From Patescibacteria group bacterium (GTDB taxonomy: Bacteria; Patescibacteriota; Saccharimonadia; Saccharimonadales; Saccharimonadaceae), in NCBI GenBank assembly GCA_030916565.1, contig JAUPWL010000002.1, positions 1-52,464 of the forward strand: 52,464 bases of DNA, written 5' to 3'. Position numbers and translations under genes: made by a program. The notes below the pieces were generated by a model, which saw nothing but the letters and a program-made list of their open reading frames with translations, made no database searches and was not told the origin of the DNA. The stretch's first letter is position 1. Each line of letters begins with the position of its first letter. Below, in pieces: positions 16,526 through 26,055 of this stretch.

Positions 16526-17527
16526 ATGTTTAAAGAAAAAGTTTTACTTATTACTGGTGGTACCGGATCATTCGGCAACGAAGTACTAAAAGGCTTCCTA
16601 GATACGGACATTAAAGAAATTCGTATATTTTCTCGTGATGAAAAAAAGCAAGACGATATGCGAAAGCGATACAATAGTGAGAAGTTGAAATTTTATATCG
16701 GCGACGTAAGAGACATCTCAACGTTAGATGTAGCTATGAAGGGCGTCGACTATATATTCCATGCTGCAGCATTAAAGCAAGTTCCTTCATGCGAATTCTT
16801 TCCACTAGAAGCAGTGAAGACTAATGTTATAGGTACAGATAACGTACTGACTAGTGCAATTAAAAATGGTGTAAAAAAGATTATATGCCTTAGTACCGAT
16901 AAAGCGGCATATCCAATCAACGCTATGGGTATCAGCAAGGCTATGATGGAGAAGATTATTGTTGCAAAAGCACGGCAGCTAGGAAATGACAGTGATACAA
17001 CTATATGTCTGACCAGATATGGCAATGTCATGGGTTCACGAGGATCGGTCATACCTCTTTTCTATAAGCTTATAGATGAAGGCAAACCTTTAACAATTAC
17101 AGACCCGCACATGACTCGTTACATGATGACACTCGCCGATGCAGTAGACCTGGTAAAGTTTGCCTTCGAACATGGAAATCAAGGTGATTTATTCGTCCAA
17201 AAAGCACCAGCTACGGAAATTGGAGTGCTCGCTGAAGCGGTCAAACAACAAAAGGGATCAAACGCAGAAACGGTAATTATAGGAACAAGGCACGGCGAAA
17301 AAGCACACGAAGTGCTTGTGACCCGTGAAGAGATGTCAAAAGCAGAAGATATGGATGAGTTCTTTAGGATACCTATGGACAATCGTGACATGAACTACGG
17401 CAACTTCTATGGAAATGCCGACGGAAAAGTTATTGAGTATGAGGAGTATAGCTCGGACAAGACGAGGCGTATCGGCGTCGAAGAGACGATAGAACTTCTC
17501 GAGAAGATGGGCGCTATAGAAGGATGA
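16526..17527 (+). CDS. CapE/WbjB-type UDP-GlcNAc 4,6-dehydratase/5-epimerase
   Basis: 333 residues from the ATG at 16526. The GTG at 16520 is possible, but GGAG at 16517-16520 is correctly spaced only for the ATG. NAD-binding GGTGSFGNEVL opens the Rossmann fold; IFSRDEKKQDDMR and HAAALKQVPSCE follow. The active-site run STDKAAYPINAMGISKAMMEK has Met where most short-chain dehydrogenases have Tyr, as in CapE/WbjB. RYGNVMGSRGSVIPLF and DPHMTRYMM are also family marks. It makes UDP-2-acetamido-2,6-dideoxy-4-hexulose. The stop overlaps the next start (ATGA). A TATAAT lies at 16483-16488. Confidence 0.92.
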   Translation: MFKEKVLLITGGTGSFGNEVLKGFLDTDIKEIRIFSRDEKKQDDMRKRYNSEKLKFYIGDVRDISTLDVAMKGVDYIFHAAALKQVPSCEFFPLEAVKTNVIGTDNVLTSAIKNGVKKIICLSTDKAAYPINAMGISKAMMEKIIVAKARQLGNDSDTTICLTRYGNVMGSRGSVIPLFYKLIDEGKPLTITDPHMTRYMMTLADAVDLVKFAFEHGNQGDLFVQKAPATEIGVLAEAVKQQKGSNAETVIIGTRHGEKAHEVLVTREEMSKAEDMDEFFRIPMDNRDMNYGNFYGNADGKVIEYEEYSSDKTRRIGVEETIELLEKMGAIEG

Positions 17528-18378
17528 ACATTTTAGTACTTGGTTCGCATGGAATGCTTGGCCACGTAGTGAAACTTTATTTCCAGAAAAAAGGTCATAC
17601 GGTCAAGGGTACGTCGAGAAACGGGGGCGATGATAACTATAGCTACGACGCAACGAAAAATATAAGCGACCTAGCACATTTCGTTGATGATTTTAAACCT
17701 GAAGTGATCATAAATTGTGTCGGTGTCCTTAATAAGGTGGCGGAAGAAAATAAACCCCTTGCTGTCACCGTAAATAGCTATCTACCTCACTATGTTGATG
17801 AGTTGTGCCGTGAAAAAGACATAAAGTTTATACATGTCTCTACTGACTGTGTCTTTGAAGGAAAAGGCGACGGCGGTTATACAGAATCAAGCCATAGAGA
17901 CGCAACTAGCTTTTATGGTCGGTCCAAGGCACTAGGTGAAATAGAGAATGACAGTAACGTTACTCTACGGACATCTATCGTTGGGCCTGATTCGAACGCC
18001 AACGGTACAGGTCTATTCCAGTGGTTTATGAATCAGCAAGAACGAACGGGCGGATTCGATAAAGTTATCTGGACTGGTGTTACAACGATTGAACTAGCAA
18101 AAGCCATAGAGAAGGCTATCGATAATAATCTGTCAGGTATTCGACATGTCGTGAACAATCAGACAATCGATAAATATAGTCTATTGTCTCTATTTAAAAA
18201 GCATTTTAATAAAGAAATTGAGATAGAGAAAAAAAGCGACTACGTTAGCAATAAGAGTTTGATTCGGGTAACCGACTTTGACTTTAATGTGCCGGACTAC
18301 GACGCCATGATAAAAGAAATGAGTGAATGGGTTAGTGAAAATAAGGATCTTTATTCGGAAAGCCAGAGGGTTGCATAG
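17524..18378 (+). CDS. RmlD-like NAD(P)-dependent 4-keto-sugar reductase
   Basis: 284 residues. LVLGSHGMLGHVVKLYFQKKG is the RmlD-type nucleotide-binding start. INCVGVLNKVAEEN, FIHVSTDCVFEGKGDGGYTE and FYGRSKALGE (YxxxK catalytic pair) follow. It is a reductase of the dTDP-4-dehydrorhamnose reductase superfamily. CapF of the UDP-L-FucNAc pathway is about 370 residues with a C-terminal cupin domain; that domain is absent here. The length and shape fit better the WbvR type, which reduces the same 4-keto intermediate to UDP-L-RhaNAc. It is flanked by a dehydratase and a 2-epimerase in a tight operon, with the next start one base behind its stop. Confidence 0.88.
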   Translation: MNILVLGSHGMLGHVVKLYFQKKGHTVKGTSRNGGDDNYSYDATKNISDLAHFVDDFKPEVIINCVGVLNKVAEENKPLAVTVNSYLPHYVDELCREKDIKFIHVSTDCVFEGKGDGGYTESSHRDATSFYGRSKALGEIENDSNVTLRTSIVGPDSNANGTGLFQWFMNQQERTGGFDKVIWTGVTTIELAKAIEKAIDNNLSGIRHVVNNQTIDKYSLLSLFKKHFNKEIEIEKKSDYVSNKSLIRVTDFDFNVPDYDAMIKEMSEWVSENKDLYSESQRVA

Positions 18379-19485
18379 ATGAAAGTAATGACAATAGTTG
18401 GAACGCGCCCAGAGATAATCAAACTATCAGCAGTAATTCCAGAGCTGGATAAATTTACGGAACACATACTTGTACATACTGGTCAGAACTATGATTACGA
18501 GCTAAATGAAATTTTTTTTGATGGCATGGGTATACGCAAGCCGGATATATTTATGAACGCAGCAGGTAAAGATGCTGCAGAGACTATAGGTAATGTAATC
18601 ATTAAGTCTGACGAGCTATTTAAAGAACACGAGCCAGACGCAGTGTTGCTATATGGCGATACAAACTCTTGTCTCGCGGTAATATCGGCCAAGCGCAACA
18701 AGATACCAGTATTTCACATGGAGGCTGGCAACAGGTGCTTTGACCAGAGGGTTCCCGAGGAATTGAATCGTAAAGTAGTAGACCATTTGAGTGATATTAA
18801 CATGACGATTACTGAACATGCGCGTCGTTATCTTGTTGCAGAGGGTATTCCGGCAGAGACGGTCATCAAAATCGGCTCAAATATGAAAGAAGTCCTCGCA
18901 AATAATAAGCAGAAGATCGACGAGAGCCGAGCACTTGAGGATCTTGGCCTAAACAAAGGTGAATATTTCTTACTTAGTGTTCATCGTGAAGAGAATGTTG
19001 ATAATGAAAAGAATTTTAAAGATCTCGTAGATTCACTTAGTACTATCTGTGAAACGTATAAGTTTCCAATTATTTTTTCAGCACATCCGCGAACCCAAAA
19101 ACTCATAGAAAAAAACGGTATCCAACTCCACGAACTTGTCAGGACAATGAAACCACTCGGTTTTGCTGACTATGTTCATCTGCAGCAAAATGCACATTGT
19201 GTTATATCAGACAGCGGGACAATTACAGAGGAATCATCGCTACTTGGCTTTCCAGCTATTACTGTCCGACAAGCGCACGAACGCCCGGAAGGCATGGATG
19301 AAGGTGTACTTATTATGACTGGTCTCGACAAAGAAACCGTACTTGATTCGATCAAGGTTGTTACTTCACGGCGTATGCCGATTGTAAAAGACTATGATTC
19401 TGATAGTGTGGCACAGAAAGTTGTCAGAATAATAATGAGCTATACAGGATATGTTAATAGGACTGTTTGGAAAATGGGAGTTTAA
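18379..19485 (+). CDS. Non-hydrolysing UDP-HexNAc 2-epimerase (WecB/CapG/WbvD family)
   Basis: 368 residues. The family start MKVMTIVGTRPEIIKLS is intact. HTGQNYDYELNEIFF, LLYGDTNSCLAV, FHMEAGNRCFDQRVPEE (catalytic Asp/Glu region) and SVHREENVDN all match. DSGTITEESSLLGFPAITVR gives the UDP-binding site. In three-gene cassettes with a CapE-type dehydratase and a reductase, this enzyme inverts C2 to give UDP-L-FucNAc or UDP-L-QuiNAc depending on the reductase. WecB proper (ManNAc) would not need the two partner enzymes. It follows its partner without a gap. Confidence 0.92.
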   Translation: MKVMTIVGTRPEIIKLSAVIPELDKFTEHILVHTGQNYDYELNEIFFDGMGIRKPDIFMNAAGKDAAETIGNVIIKSDELFKEHEPDAVLLYGDTNSCLAVISAKRNKIPVFHMEAGNRCFDQRVPEELNRKVVDHLSDINMTITEHARRYLVAEGIPAETVIKIGSNMKEVLANNKQKIDESRALEDLGLNKGEYFLLSVHREENVDNEKNFKDLVDSLSTICETYKFPIIFSAHPRTQKLIEKNGIQLHELVRTMKPLGFADYVHLQQNAHCVISDSGTITEESSLLGFPAITVRQAHERPEGMDEGVLIMTGLDKETVLDSIKVVTSRRMPIVKDYDSDSVAQKVVRIIMSYTGYVNRTVWKMGV

Positions 19486-19491
19486 GTACAT

Positions 19492-20511
19492 ATGGATTTT
19501 AGGCAATATTTAAAGGACGAGTTATTAAAGCCAAAGGATAGGATCCTAGAGTTCGGTCCATTAACTAGACCAACTGTGTATAAAAATACTCACCCTAATA
19601 TAAAGTACGCCGACGTAAGATCAACGGAAGATATTAAGAAGCTGTACACAGCTAATGACTATTTGAAATCAACCGGCTTGTCTGTAGACCTAGATTCCAT
19701 TGTGGAAATAGACCATGTTATAAACGGCAGCTATAAGGATTCGTTTAAAGGTGTTGATAAGTTTGACGTCGTTATTCTTTCTCATGTAATAGAACATATG
19801 ACGGATATAATAGATTTCTTTGAAGATGTAACAAATGTACTTAAGAAATCTGGCCGTCTAGTCATCATATATCCAGATGCAAAATATTGCTTTGACCATT
19901 TTAGGAACGGTACAACTTTTATAGATGCTTATGACGTGTATAAAAATAAACAAAACTCAAGCAATCGAGTTTTTGATTTCGTCTTCAATGTAATTAACGA
20001 GAATAACCCGAATGTCTTCTGGAATGACGGTAATAGGGGTGCTCTACTGCCAGACAATAGCTTTAGCAAGGCGGTGAAAGCTCGAGAAGATGCAATGAAG
20101 AATAAGCTACCCGACGACACTCATTTCTGGCCTTTTTCTGACTATCAATTAATAAAATTTTTCTATGACATGGATCGAGCCGGATATTTTAAGTTCGACA
20201 TTGAAGAATTTTATCCGACCGAACAGAATACACAAGAATGTATGGTGGTTCTAAAGCTTAAAGATAAGAAAACTATAGACTTTGATTCGTACAAGAAAAT
20301 TCTTAATAAAGTAAGCCCGGCCGTAAAAGAAATAGAGGAGCGAGACCAAAAGAGTAAGGTTGAGAGCAAGCTTGCAGTCATTGAAGATGAGAACAGCAGA
20401 CTAAAAGAAGAGCTTGCAGTCATATATAAAAGTAAAAAGTGGAAGTATGCAAAAGGTATAGCGACTGCAAAGAATAAGATACTAAGAAGAAATGGCAATA
20501 AGCAAGTCTAA
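19492..20511 (+). CDS. SAM-dependent methyltransferase with C-terminal coiled coil, glycan-associated
   Basis: 339 residues. The N-terminal domain is a class I methyltransferase in reduced form: RILEFGPLTRPTVYK replaces the glycine-rich motif I, and FDVVILSHVIEHMTDIIDFF plus VLKKSGRLVIIYPDAKY are motifs of the methyltransf_11/23 group. From about residue 285 a charged coiled coil (KSKVESKLAVIEDENSRLKE) leads to a short tail, YKSKKWKYAKGIATAKNK, a type of tail frequent on O-antigen glycosyltransferases and methyltransferases. Methylation of a sugar at the chain end is the likely role. Its last 20 bp overlap the start of the next gene. Confidence 0.8.
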   Translation: MDFRQYLKDELLKPKDRILEFGPLTRPTVYKNTHPNIKYADVRSTEDIKKLYTANDYLKSTGLSVDLDSIVEIDHVINGSYKDSFKGVDKFDVVILSHVIEHMTDIIDFFEDVTNVLKKSGRLVIIYPDAKYCFDHFRNGTTFIDAYDVYKNKQNSSNRVFDFVFNVINENNPNVFWNDGNRGALLPDNSFSKAVKAREDAMKNKLPDDTHFWPFSDYQLIKFFYDMDRAGYFKFDIEEFYPTEQNTQECMVVLKLKDKKTIDFDSYKKILNKVSPAVKEIEERDQKSKVESKLAVIEDENSRLKEELAVIYKSKKWKYAKGIATAKNKILRRNGNKQV

Positions 20512-22990
20512 TCCAAAAGTATCGATAGTTATCCCTGTTTATAATGGGGCTAATTATTTACAGCTTGCAATAGACAGCGCACTAGCACAGACATATGACA
20601 ATACGGAAATAATTGTCGTTAATGATGGCTCTAGTGACAATGGGTTGACTGATAAAATCGCAAAATCTTACGGTAACAAAATTAGATACTACAAAAAAGA
20701 AAATGGCGGAGTATCTACGGCTCTAAATTTTGCAATCGACAAAATGAAGGGCGAATACTTCTCCTGGCTTAGTCATGACGATCTTTATAAAAAGAATAAA
20801 GTTCAGAGGCAAGTAGATTTCCTCAATACTTTACCAAATAAGAACTCAGTTATATATGCAGACTATGAACTGATTAACGAAAGCGGCGACCTAATTCAGA
20901 GATGTGTTTATGATCATGCGCTGCTTGAACGGACACCTATATACTCACTTCTAAGAGGGGCAATGAACGGCATTACTATGCTTGTTCCCTCAAAAGCCTT
21001 TGAAACTCACGGTAAGTTCGATGAATCTTTGAAATGTGCCCAGGACTATGACATGTGGTTTAGGTTAATTAAAGACTATCCATTTGTACACCAACAAGAA
21101 GTCTTGACGCAAACAAGAATTCATCTTGGCCAAGGTACGATAGCCAATCCGGCCGCCGCTACTGAAGGTAACGATCTTTGGATACGTATGATCGACTTGA
21201 TATCTGACGATACAAAACGAAAAGCAGAAGGTAGTTTATTTGCCTTTTACTTCGAAATGGTAAAGTTCCTAAAGAACACACAATACGACAGAGCACTGAA
21301 GTATTGTATTGATATACTTGAAGACTATTCTAATAGCAATGAAGTTAATCTGATTGATTACGGGAATAGTAAAGTAGTAATACGAACCATCGATGATTTG
21401 ATTAATGAAGACTTAAAGATTAGCGCTGCACTCTTCACTGCAAATATACTGACGCAACTTAATACCAATAGTAAACGTAATATCGCCAGCACTGTCATAA
21501 AAGAATGTCTTATAGGAGATTTGGACGATATCTTCTTAAGCTCAAAGGCTGAAAAATATATATCAAAGGCAGCCATCACTAAAAAGAAAAAAAGAATACT
21601 ATTCTGTTCAGGTTACTGGCTCACCGGTGGTGTCGAGAGAGTTCTATCGATACTGTTTGAGCAACTTAAAGATGAATATGAAATATTTTTAATCACTCCA
21701 TATGACGGAAGAGAAAGCAATATTTCTGTACCCTCACATGTTTGTCATATTATGATGTCCAACGACCGCTATGATCGGTACGATACCATAGCGCTGTCAT
21801 ATGCAACGATGTTGAAGATAGACATAGTTATTGGCACGATGAACTGGGAGAGTAAACAGCTGGCCATTTATGACATGTGTGCATCTCTTGGTATAAAAAC
21901 GATAGCGTCAAATCATGAAATATTCTTCTACCCATATTTAGACATAAACTTGCAGAAGATAATTGATAGAAGGATTTCGTCTTTTAAGAATGTTGACGCA
22001 GTACTCTGGCCAACTAACTTTAGCGCAGCAGCCTATGGATTAATGGCGAGCAACAGCTATTTAATGCCTAATCCAAATACGTTTGTTATAAATTCGCCTC
22101 TTATAAACAAAGAAGAGAATATTATATTGTGTGTAGGTAGATTTACAGACTATGTCAAACGTATAGATAGAATACTGCAATGTTTCAGTATAGTATCAAA
22201 GAAGATTCCAAATACGAAGCTAATACTTGCAGGTAAATACGAGAATGATGTTGAATTTATGCCTGCCGATAATAGATCAGTCAATGATCTGATAAACGAG
22301 TTTGGAATTGATAAGAGTATGATCGAATTTGTTGGTGAAGTAGATCATATAGAGAAATACTACTCGAAGGCAACTTTGCTTTTAGTCACTTCAAATAATG
22401 AAGGCTTTTGCATGGTCGTTAATGAGGCGGCTTGTTATGGTGTCCCGACAGTTTGTATGCGGATACCAGGCTTAGAGGATTTAATTGAGAAGGGTAAGAA
22501 CGGATATATTGTTGAGCAGGATGATATTACGGCGCTCGCTAGCAAGGTTGAAAAGCTGCTTACCGATAAATCCCTAAGAGACCGAATGGGTAGCTATGCT
22601 ATAGAGAACGTGAAAAAATTTGATAGAAGAGTTGTGGGTAATCGTTGGAAGTATTTAATGGACACGGTAATTTCTAATAAAATACATACAAAAGAGATAG
22701 AGACAACATTGCGAAAAAAACTTGACTATAAAGTTGATAACTACCATTCGTATAGCAGGCAACTCATTGGCGAGATGGATAAAATTGTTGCAATGGTCCA
22801 GAATGGTGCAGTGAGAGAAGACCTAGGAAGGGCTCGGAAAGAGAATGACTATCTAAGAAAAGAAATCCAGGAGTTGAGTGATAGTCTTGATAAAATAAAA
22901 AATAGTAAACGATGGATTGTAACATCTCGAGCCATAGATTTAACCGTTGGCAAATTAAGAAGAATTAGCGGTAGACAGGGAGACATATAA
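20492..22990 (+). CDS. Bifunctional GT2-GT4 glycosyltransferase
   Basis: 832 residues. Domain 1 (about 8-300) is GT2: VSIVIPVYNGANYLQLAIDS, VVNDGSSDNG, and EYFSWLSHDDLYKKNK holding the metal-binding HDD. A helical connector (300-360) follows. Domain 2 (about 365-760) is GT4: ILFCSGYWLTGGVERVLSIL, ILCVGRFTDYVKRIDRILQ, and LLVTSNNEGFCMVVNEAACYG with the conserved Glu positions. The C-terminus is a coiled coil ending NSKRWIVTSRAIDL, like the tail of the preceding methyltransferase. Two transfer reactions in one chain are typical of enzymes that build a repeating unit. The stop overlaps the next start by one base. Confidence 0.9.
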   Translation: MAISKSNPKVSIVIPVYNGANYLQLAIDSALAQTYDNTEIIVVNDGSSDNGLTDKIAKSYGNKIRYYKKENGGVSTALNFAIDKMKGEYFSWLSHDDLYKKNKVQRQVDFLNTLPNKNSVIYADYELINESGDLIQRCVYDHALLERTPIYSLLRGAMNGITMLVPSKAFETHGKFDESLKCAQDYDMWFRLIKDYPFVHQQEVLTQTRIHLGQGTIANPAAATEGNDLWIRMIDLISDDTKRKAEGSLFAFYFEMVKFLKNTQYDRALKYCIDILEDYSNSNEVNLIDYGNSKVVIRTIDDLINEDLKISAALFTANILTQLNTNSKRNIASTVIKECLIGDLDDIFLSSKAEKYISKAAITKKKKRILFCSGYWLTGGVERVLSILFEQLKDEYEIFLITPYDGRESNISVPSHVCHIMMSNDRYDRYDTIALSYATMLKIDIVIGTMNWESKQLAIYDMCASLGIKTIASNHEIFFYPYLDINLQKIIDRRISSFKNVDAVLWPTNFSAAAYGLMASNSYLMPNPNTFVINSPLINKEENIILCVGRFTDYVKRIDRILQCFSIVSKKIPNTKLILAGKYENDVEFMPADNRSVNDLINEFGIDKSMIEFVGEVDHIEKYYSKATLLLVTSNNEGFCMVVNEAACYGVPTVCMRIPGLEDLIEKGKNGYIVEQDDITALASKVEKLLTDKSLRDRMGSYAIENVKKFDRRVVGNRWKYLMDTVISNKIHTKEIETTLRKKLDYKVDNYHSYSRQLIGEMDKIVAMVQNGAVREDLGRARKENDYLRKEIQELSDSLDKIKNSKRWIVTSRAIDLTVGKLRRISGRQGDI

Positions 22991-25900
22991 TGACAAACAT
23001 ACCCAAGAAGATTCATTACTGTTGGTTCGGTGGCAATCCACTCACTCCGCTAGCTAAAGACTGTATTGCAAGCTGGAAAAAATACTGCCCAGACTACGAG
23101 ATTATCGAGTGGAATGAGACAAATATAGACATAAACAGCTCTCCGTTTATGAAAGCAGCATATGAAAACAAAAAGTGGGCGTTCGTGTCTGACTATGCTC
23201 GCTATAAGGTCATATACGAAGAGGGTGGTGTATATCTTGATGTTGATGTTGAGGTAATAAAAAACCTAGACGATCTATTAAAACATGATGCCTATATTGG
23301 ATTTGAAGGTCGGGAGTACGTAAACTCCGGACTTGGTTTTGGTGCTAAATCAGGAGACAAAACCCTTAAAGAAATTCTGTCAGTATATGATAATACTGAC
23401 TACCTGAAGCACAAAGATAATCCTGCAGAAATTTCTACACCAATAATTGTTACTAACATTTTGCTAAAGCATGGATTCCAGCAGAATGGTGAACTGCAAA
23501 AAGTTGGCACAATGACAATACTTCCCGAGGACTATCTCTGTCCTAAGAATCCAATTACGCGACTGACAAACATTACACCGAACTCACACTCAATTCACCA
23601 CTATGATGCAAGCTGGGTTGATTCTGAGGAACGGAAGTATATTGATAAATTAGAAGAAGATAGCAAGAGCGTGGCTGCTCGTTTCCCGGACCTCATTTCT
23701 ATCATTATTCCGGTATATAATGGCGAAGACTATCTTGCACTTGCTATTGAGAGCGCAATTAATCAGACCTATAAAAATCTTGAGGTAATTGTAGTTGATG
23801 ACGGGAGTAGTGATCGGACAGAGGAAATAGCTCGCTCGTTTGGACCTAGAATAAAGTACATCAGAAAGTCCAACGGAGGCGTGTCATCTGCACTAAATAT
23901 AGGCATCAATAGTATGCGCGGAAAATACTTTGCCTGGTTATCGCACGACGACGTCTATCACGTAAAAAAACTTGAGGAACTGCACAGGTCACTTAAGGGC
24001 CAAGACAATAAAACAATCGCGATATCTGACTGGGACATCATCGATCAAAACGGTGCATTTTTGAAACACTCAAAACTTGATAATCGGTTAGAGAAAACAC
24101 CGATGAGCTTTTTGGCATTCGATAGAAAGACATGGTTGAACGCGTGTGCTATGTTAATTCCAAAGTCACTATTTGAAGAGGCGGGGCTGTTTAATGAAAG
24201 CCTCCGAACGACACAAGACTATGATATGTTCTTCAGGATGATCAAACGTGGCGCATCTTTTAAAATACACCGTACACCACTATTTTACTCAAGACATCAT
24301 TTGCAACAAGGGTCTCTTGCTGTCGGTGACGATACCCTTAGCAATTCAGACCAAATTCACACGGATATTATATCCAAACTATCCCAAGCAGACTTAGATG
24401 CCTATTTTGGCGGTAGTTTTGAAGAAGTCGACAAAGTATATCAGTCCTTCGTATCTAACGGCTATTCGATAACCCCAGTTGCAATCACTCAAAAGCTACT
24501 CGAAGTGTATGGAATTGCTTACCCTATGGTCGACCAATTCATTCGACAAAATCTTGTGTCTATAGGCGGCACTGTAGAGGAAGAAGTCATTAATGACTTC
24601 ACGAAGACGATGAAAGCCAAGAAGAGTAAACCAAGACTTTTATTCTGCTCTGGACCATGGCTGACCGGGGGTATGGAGCGTGTGCTGTCGAACCTTTTCC
24701 AGCACTTGAGTGATCGGTACGACATCCTGTTGATTACTCCAAGTAATGGTGCGGAACAGCGTGCCACGATACCTATACCGAGCAATGTAACGCACCTAAA
24801 ACTATCGAGAGACCTATATAGGGACAGTTTTGATATTGTTGCTTTAACTCATGCTAAGCTCCTCAATGTTGATGTAGTGATAGGCTTTTTGAATCTTAAT
24901 GAGAAACAACTTAAGTTATATGAAGGTTGTGTTCGACATGGCATTAAAACTATAGCTTCAAACCATGAATATTATTTCTTCCCTCATAGAAGTCCTGATC
25001 CGGGTATGCGTAGATTTGTCGCCCGGCGTAAAGAAGTATTCAAGAAGCTTGACGCGGTTTTATGGCTGACAAACTTTAGTACCGCAGTTCACGATATTGA
25101 TGCAGATAACGGATATCTTATGCCTAATCCAAATACATTCGAGATAGAAAAAAGGTCAGCAAACAAAACTGGCACAAAAAATATTATCTGTGTCGGCCGA
25201 TTTAATGATCATATCAAGCGTGTTGATAGGATAATCAATGTGTTTGGTCGTGTGCAAAAAGAGATTCCCGACTCGACCCTAACTTTAGTAGGTACTGTTG
25301 ACCGAGATGCGCCGACGGCAGACGTAAAGGGTAGAAGCATTGACGAGCTCATCCGAAAGGCGAATATTTCTTTTGATAATGTTATCTTTGCTGGTGAAAC
25401 ATCTGACATATCTTCGCATTACAAGAAAGCCGACCTAATATTGTTAACTTCAGAAACTGAAGGTTTCCCAATGGTACTCACAGAGGCAATGTGCCATGGT
25501 CTTCCTGTAGTGTGCGGAGATATTCCGGGCATTGAAGATATTGTTATTGATGGGGAGAACGGCTTTGTCGTTGAGCAAAATGATTCAGCTACAATGGCTC
25601 AGCGCGTAAGTGAGATTCTTGCTAATAGTACGCTCAGAGATACGATGAGTAAGAGCGCGCTAAGTCATGCGGCTCAGTTCAGTGGTCAGAATATAGCGAA
25701 GAGATGGGATTCTCTTCTTAAAGCAGTTATAAGAAACGACAACACATCTGTTGCGCTAAAGGAAGTATTGTCATTCAATATTCCGGATAGAGATGTTTTC
25801 GAGCGTCGTATCATAAAAGAGATTGATGAATCTGTCAGACAATCAATCGTGATGGCAGACAGCCTTGCTGGTGTTAATAAAGAGAAAGCCCACCTAAAGG

Positions 25901-26025
25901 CACTGCGCCTCGCGCGTGCTGCAAAGAGAGATTATGCAACCCTGGGCGTACGTCGCGCGAGCAAGAAAACTCTGAAGAAAGTGACGAGAAAAGTAGCAAA
26001 TGTCCTGCGGCTTGATCGTAGTTAG
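22990..26025 (+). CDS. Trifunctional GT32-GT2-GT4 glycosyltransferase
   Basis: 1011 residues with three catalytic domains. Residues 1-230 are a GT32 (capsular/TcdA-TcdB-like) domain: IPKKIHYCWFGGNPLTPLA, WAFVSDYARYKVIYEEGG and the DxD motif in YLDVDVEV. Residues about 236-480 are GT2: SIIIPVYNGEDYLALAIESA, VDDGSSDRTEE, AWLSHDDVYH. Residues about 550-920 are GT4: LLFCSGPWLTGGMERVLSNL, NIICVGRFNDHIKRVDRII, LTSETEGFPMVLTEAMCHG. The GT2-GT4 part is a paralogue of the preceding protein, sharing for instance WLTGG-ERVL and LMPNPNTF. The gene probably arose by duplication of the 20492 gene plus capture of a GT32 domain. Confidence 0.9.
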   Translation: MTNIPKKIHYCWFGGNPLTPLAKDCIASWKKYCPDYEIIEWNETNIDINSSPFMKAAYENKKWAFVSDYARYKVIYEEGGVYLDVDVEVIKNLDDLLKHDAYIGFEGREYVNSGLGFGAKSGDKTLKEILSVYDNTDYLKHKDNPAEISTPIIVTNILLKHGFQQNGELQKVGTMTILPEDYLCPKNPITRLTNITPNSHSIHHYDASWVDSEERKYIDKLEEDSKSVAARFPDLISIIIPVYNGEDYLALAIESAINQTYKNLEVIVVDDGSSDRTEEIARSFGPRIKYIRKSNGGVSSALNIGINSMRGKYFAWLSHDDVYHVKKLEELHRSLKGQDNKTIAISDWDIIDQNGAFLKHSKLDNRLEKTPMSFLAFDRKTWLNACAMLIPKSLFEEAGLFNESLRTTQDYDMFFRMIKRGASFKIHRTPLFYSRHHLQQGSLAVGDDTLSNSDQIHTDIISKLSQADLDAYFGGSFEEVDKVYQSFVSNGYSITPVAITQKLLEVYGIAYPMVDQFIRQNLVSIGGTVEEEVINDFTKTMKAKKSKPRLLFCSGPWLTGGMERVLSNLFQHLSDRYDILLITPSNGAEQRATIPIPSNVTHLKLSRDLYRDSFDIVALTHAKLLNVDVVIGFLNLNEKQLKLYEGCVRHGIKTIASNHEYYFFPHRSPDPGMRRFVARRKEVFKKLDAVLWLTNFSTAVHDIDADNGYLMPNPNTFEIEKRSANKTGTKNIICVGRFNDHIKRVDRIINVFGRVQKEIPDSTLTLVGTVDRDAPTADVKGRSIDELIRKANISFDNVIFAGETSDISSHYKKADLILLTSETEGFPMVLTEAMCHGLPVVCGDIPGIEDIVIDGENGFVVEQNDSATMAQRVSEILANSTLRDTMSKSALSHAAQFSGQNIAKRWDSLLKAVIRNDNTSVALKEVLSFNIPDRDVFERRIIKEIDESVRQSIVMADSLAGVNKEKAHLKALRLARAAKRDYATLGVRRASKKTLKKVTRKVANVLRLDRS

Positions 26026-26055
26026 GACATATAGTGAATTATATTGAAAGCCAAC

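Noticed and set aside
16454-17527. UGA recoded as glycine (Gracilibacteria/Absconditabacteria)
   Set aside because: TGA ends several genes exactly where family alignments end, so it is a normal stop here.
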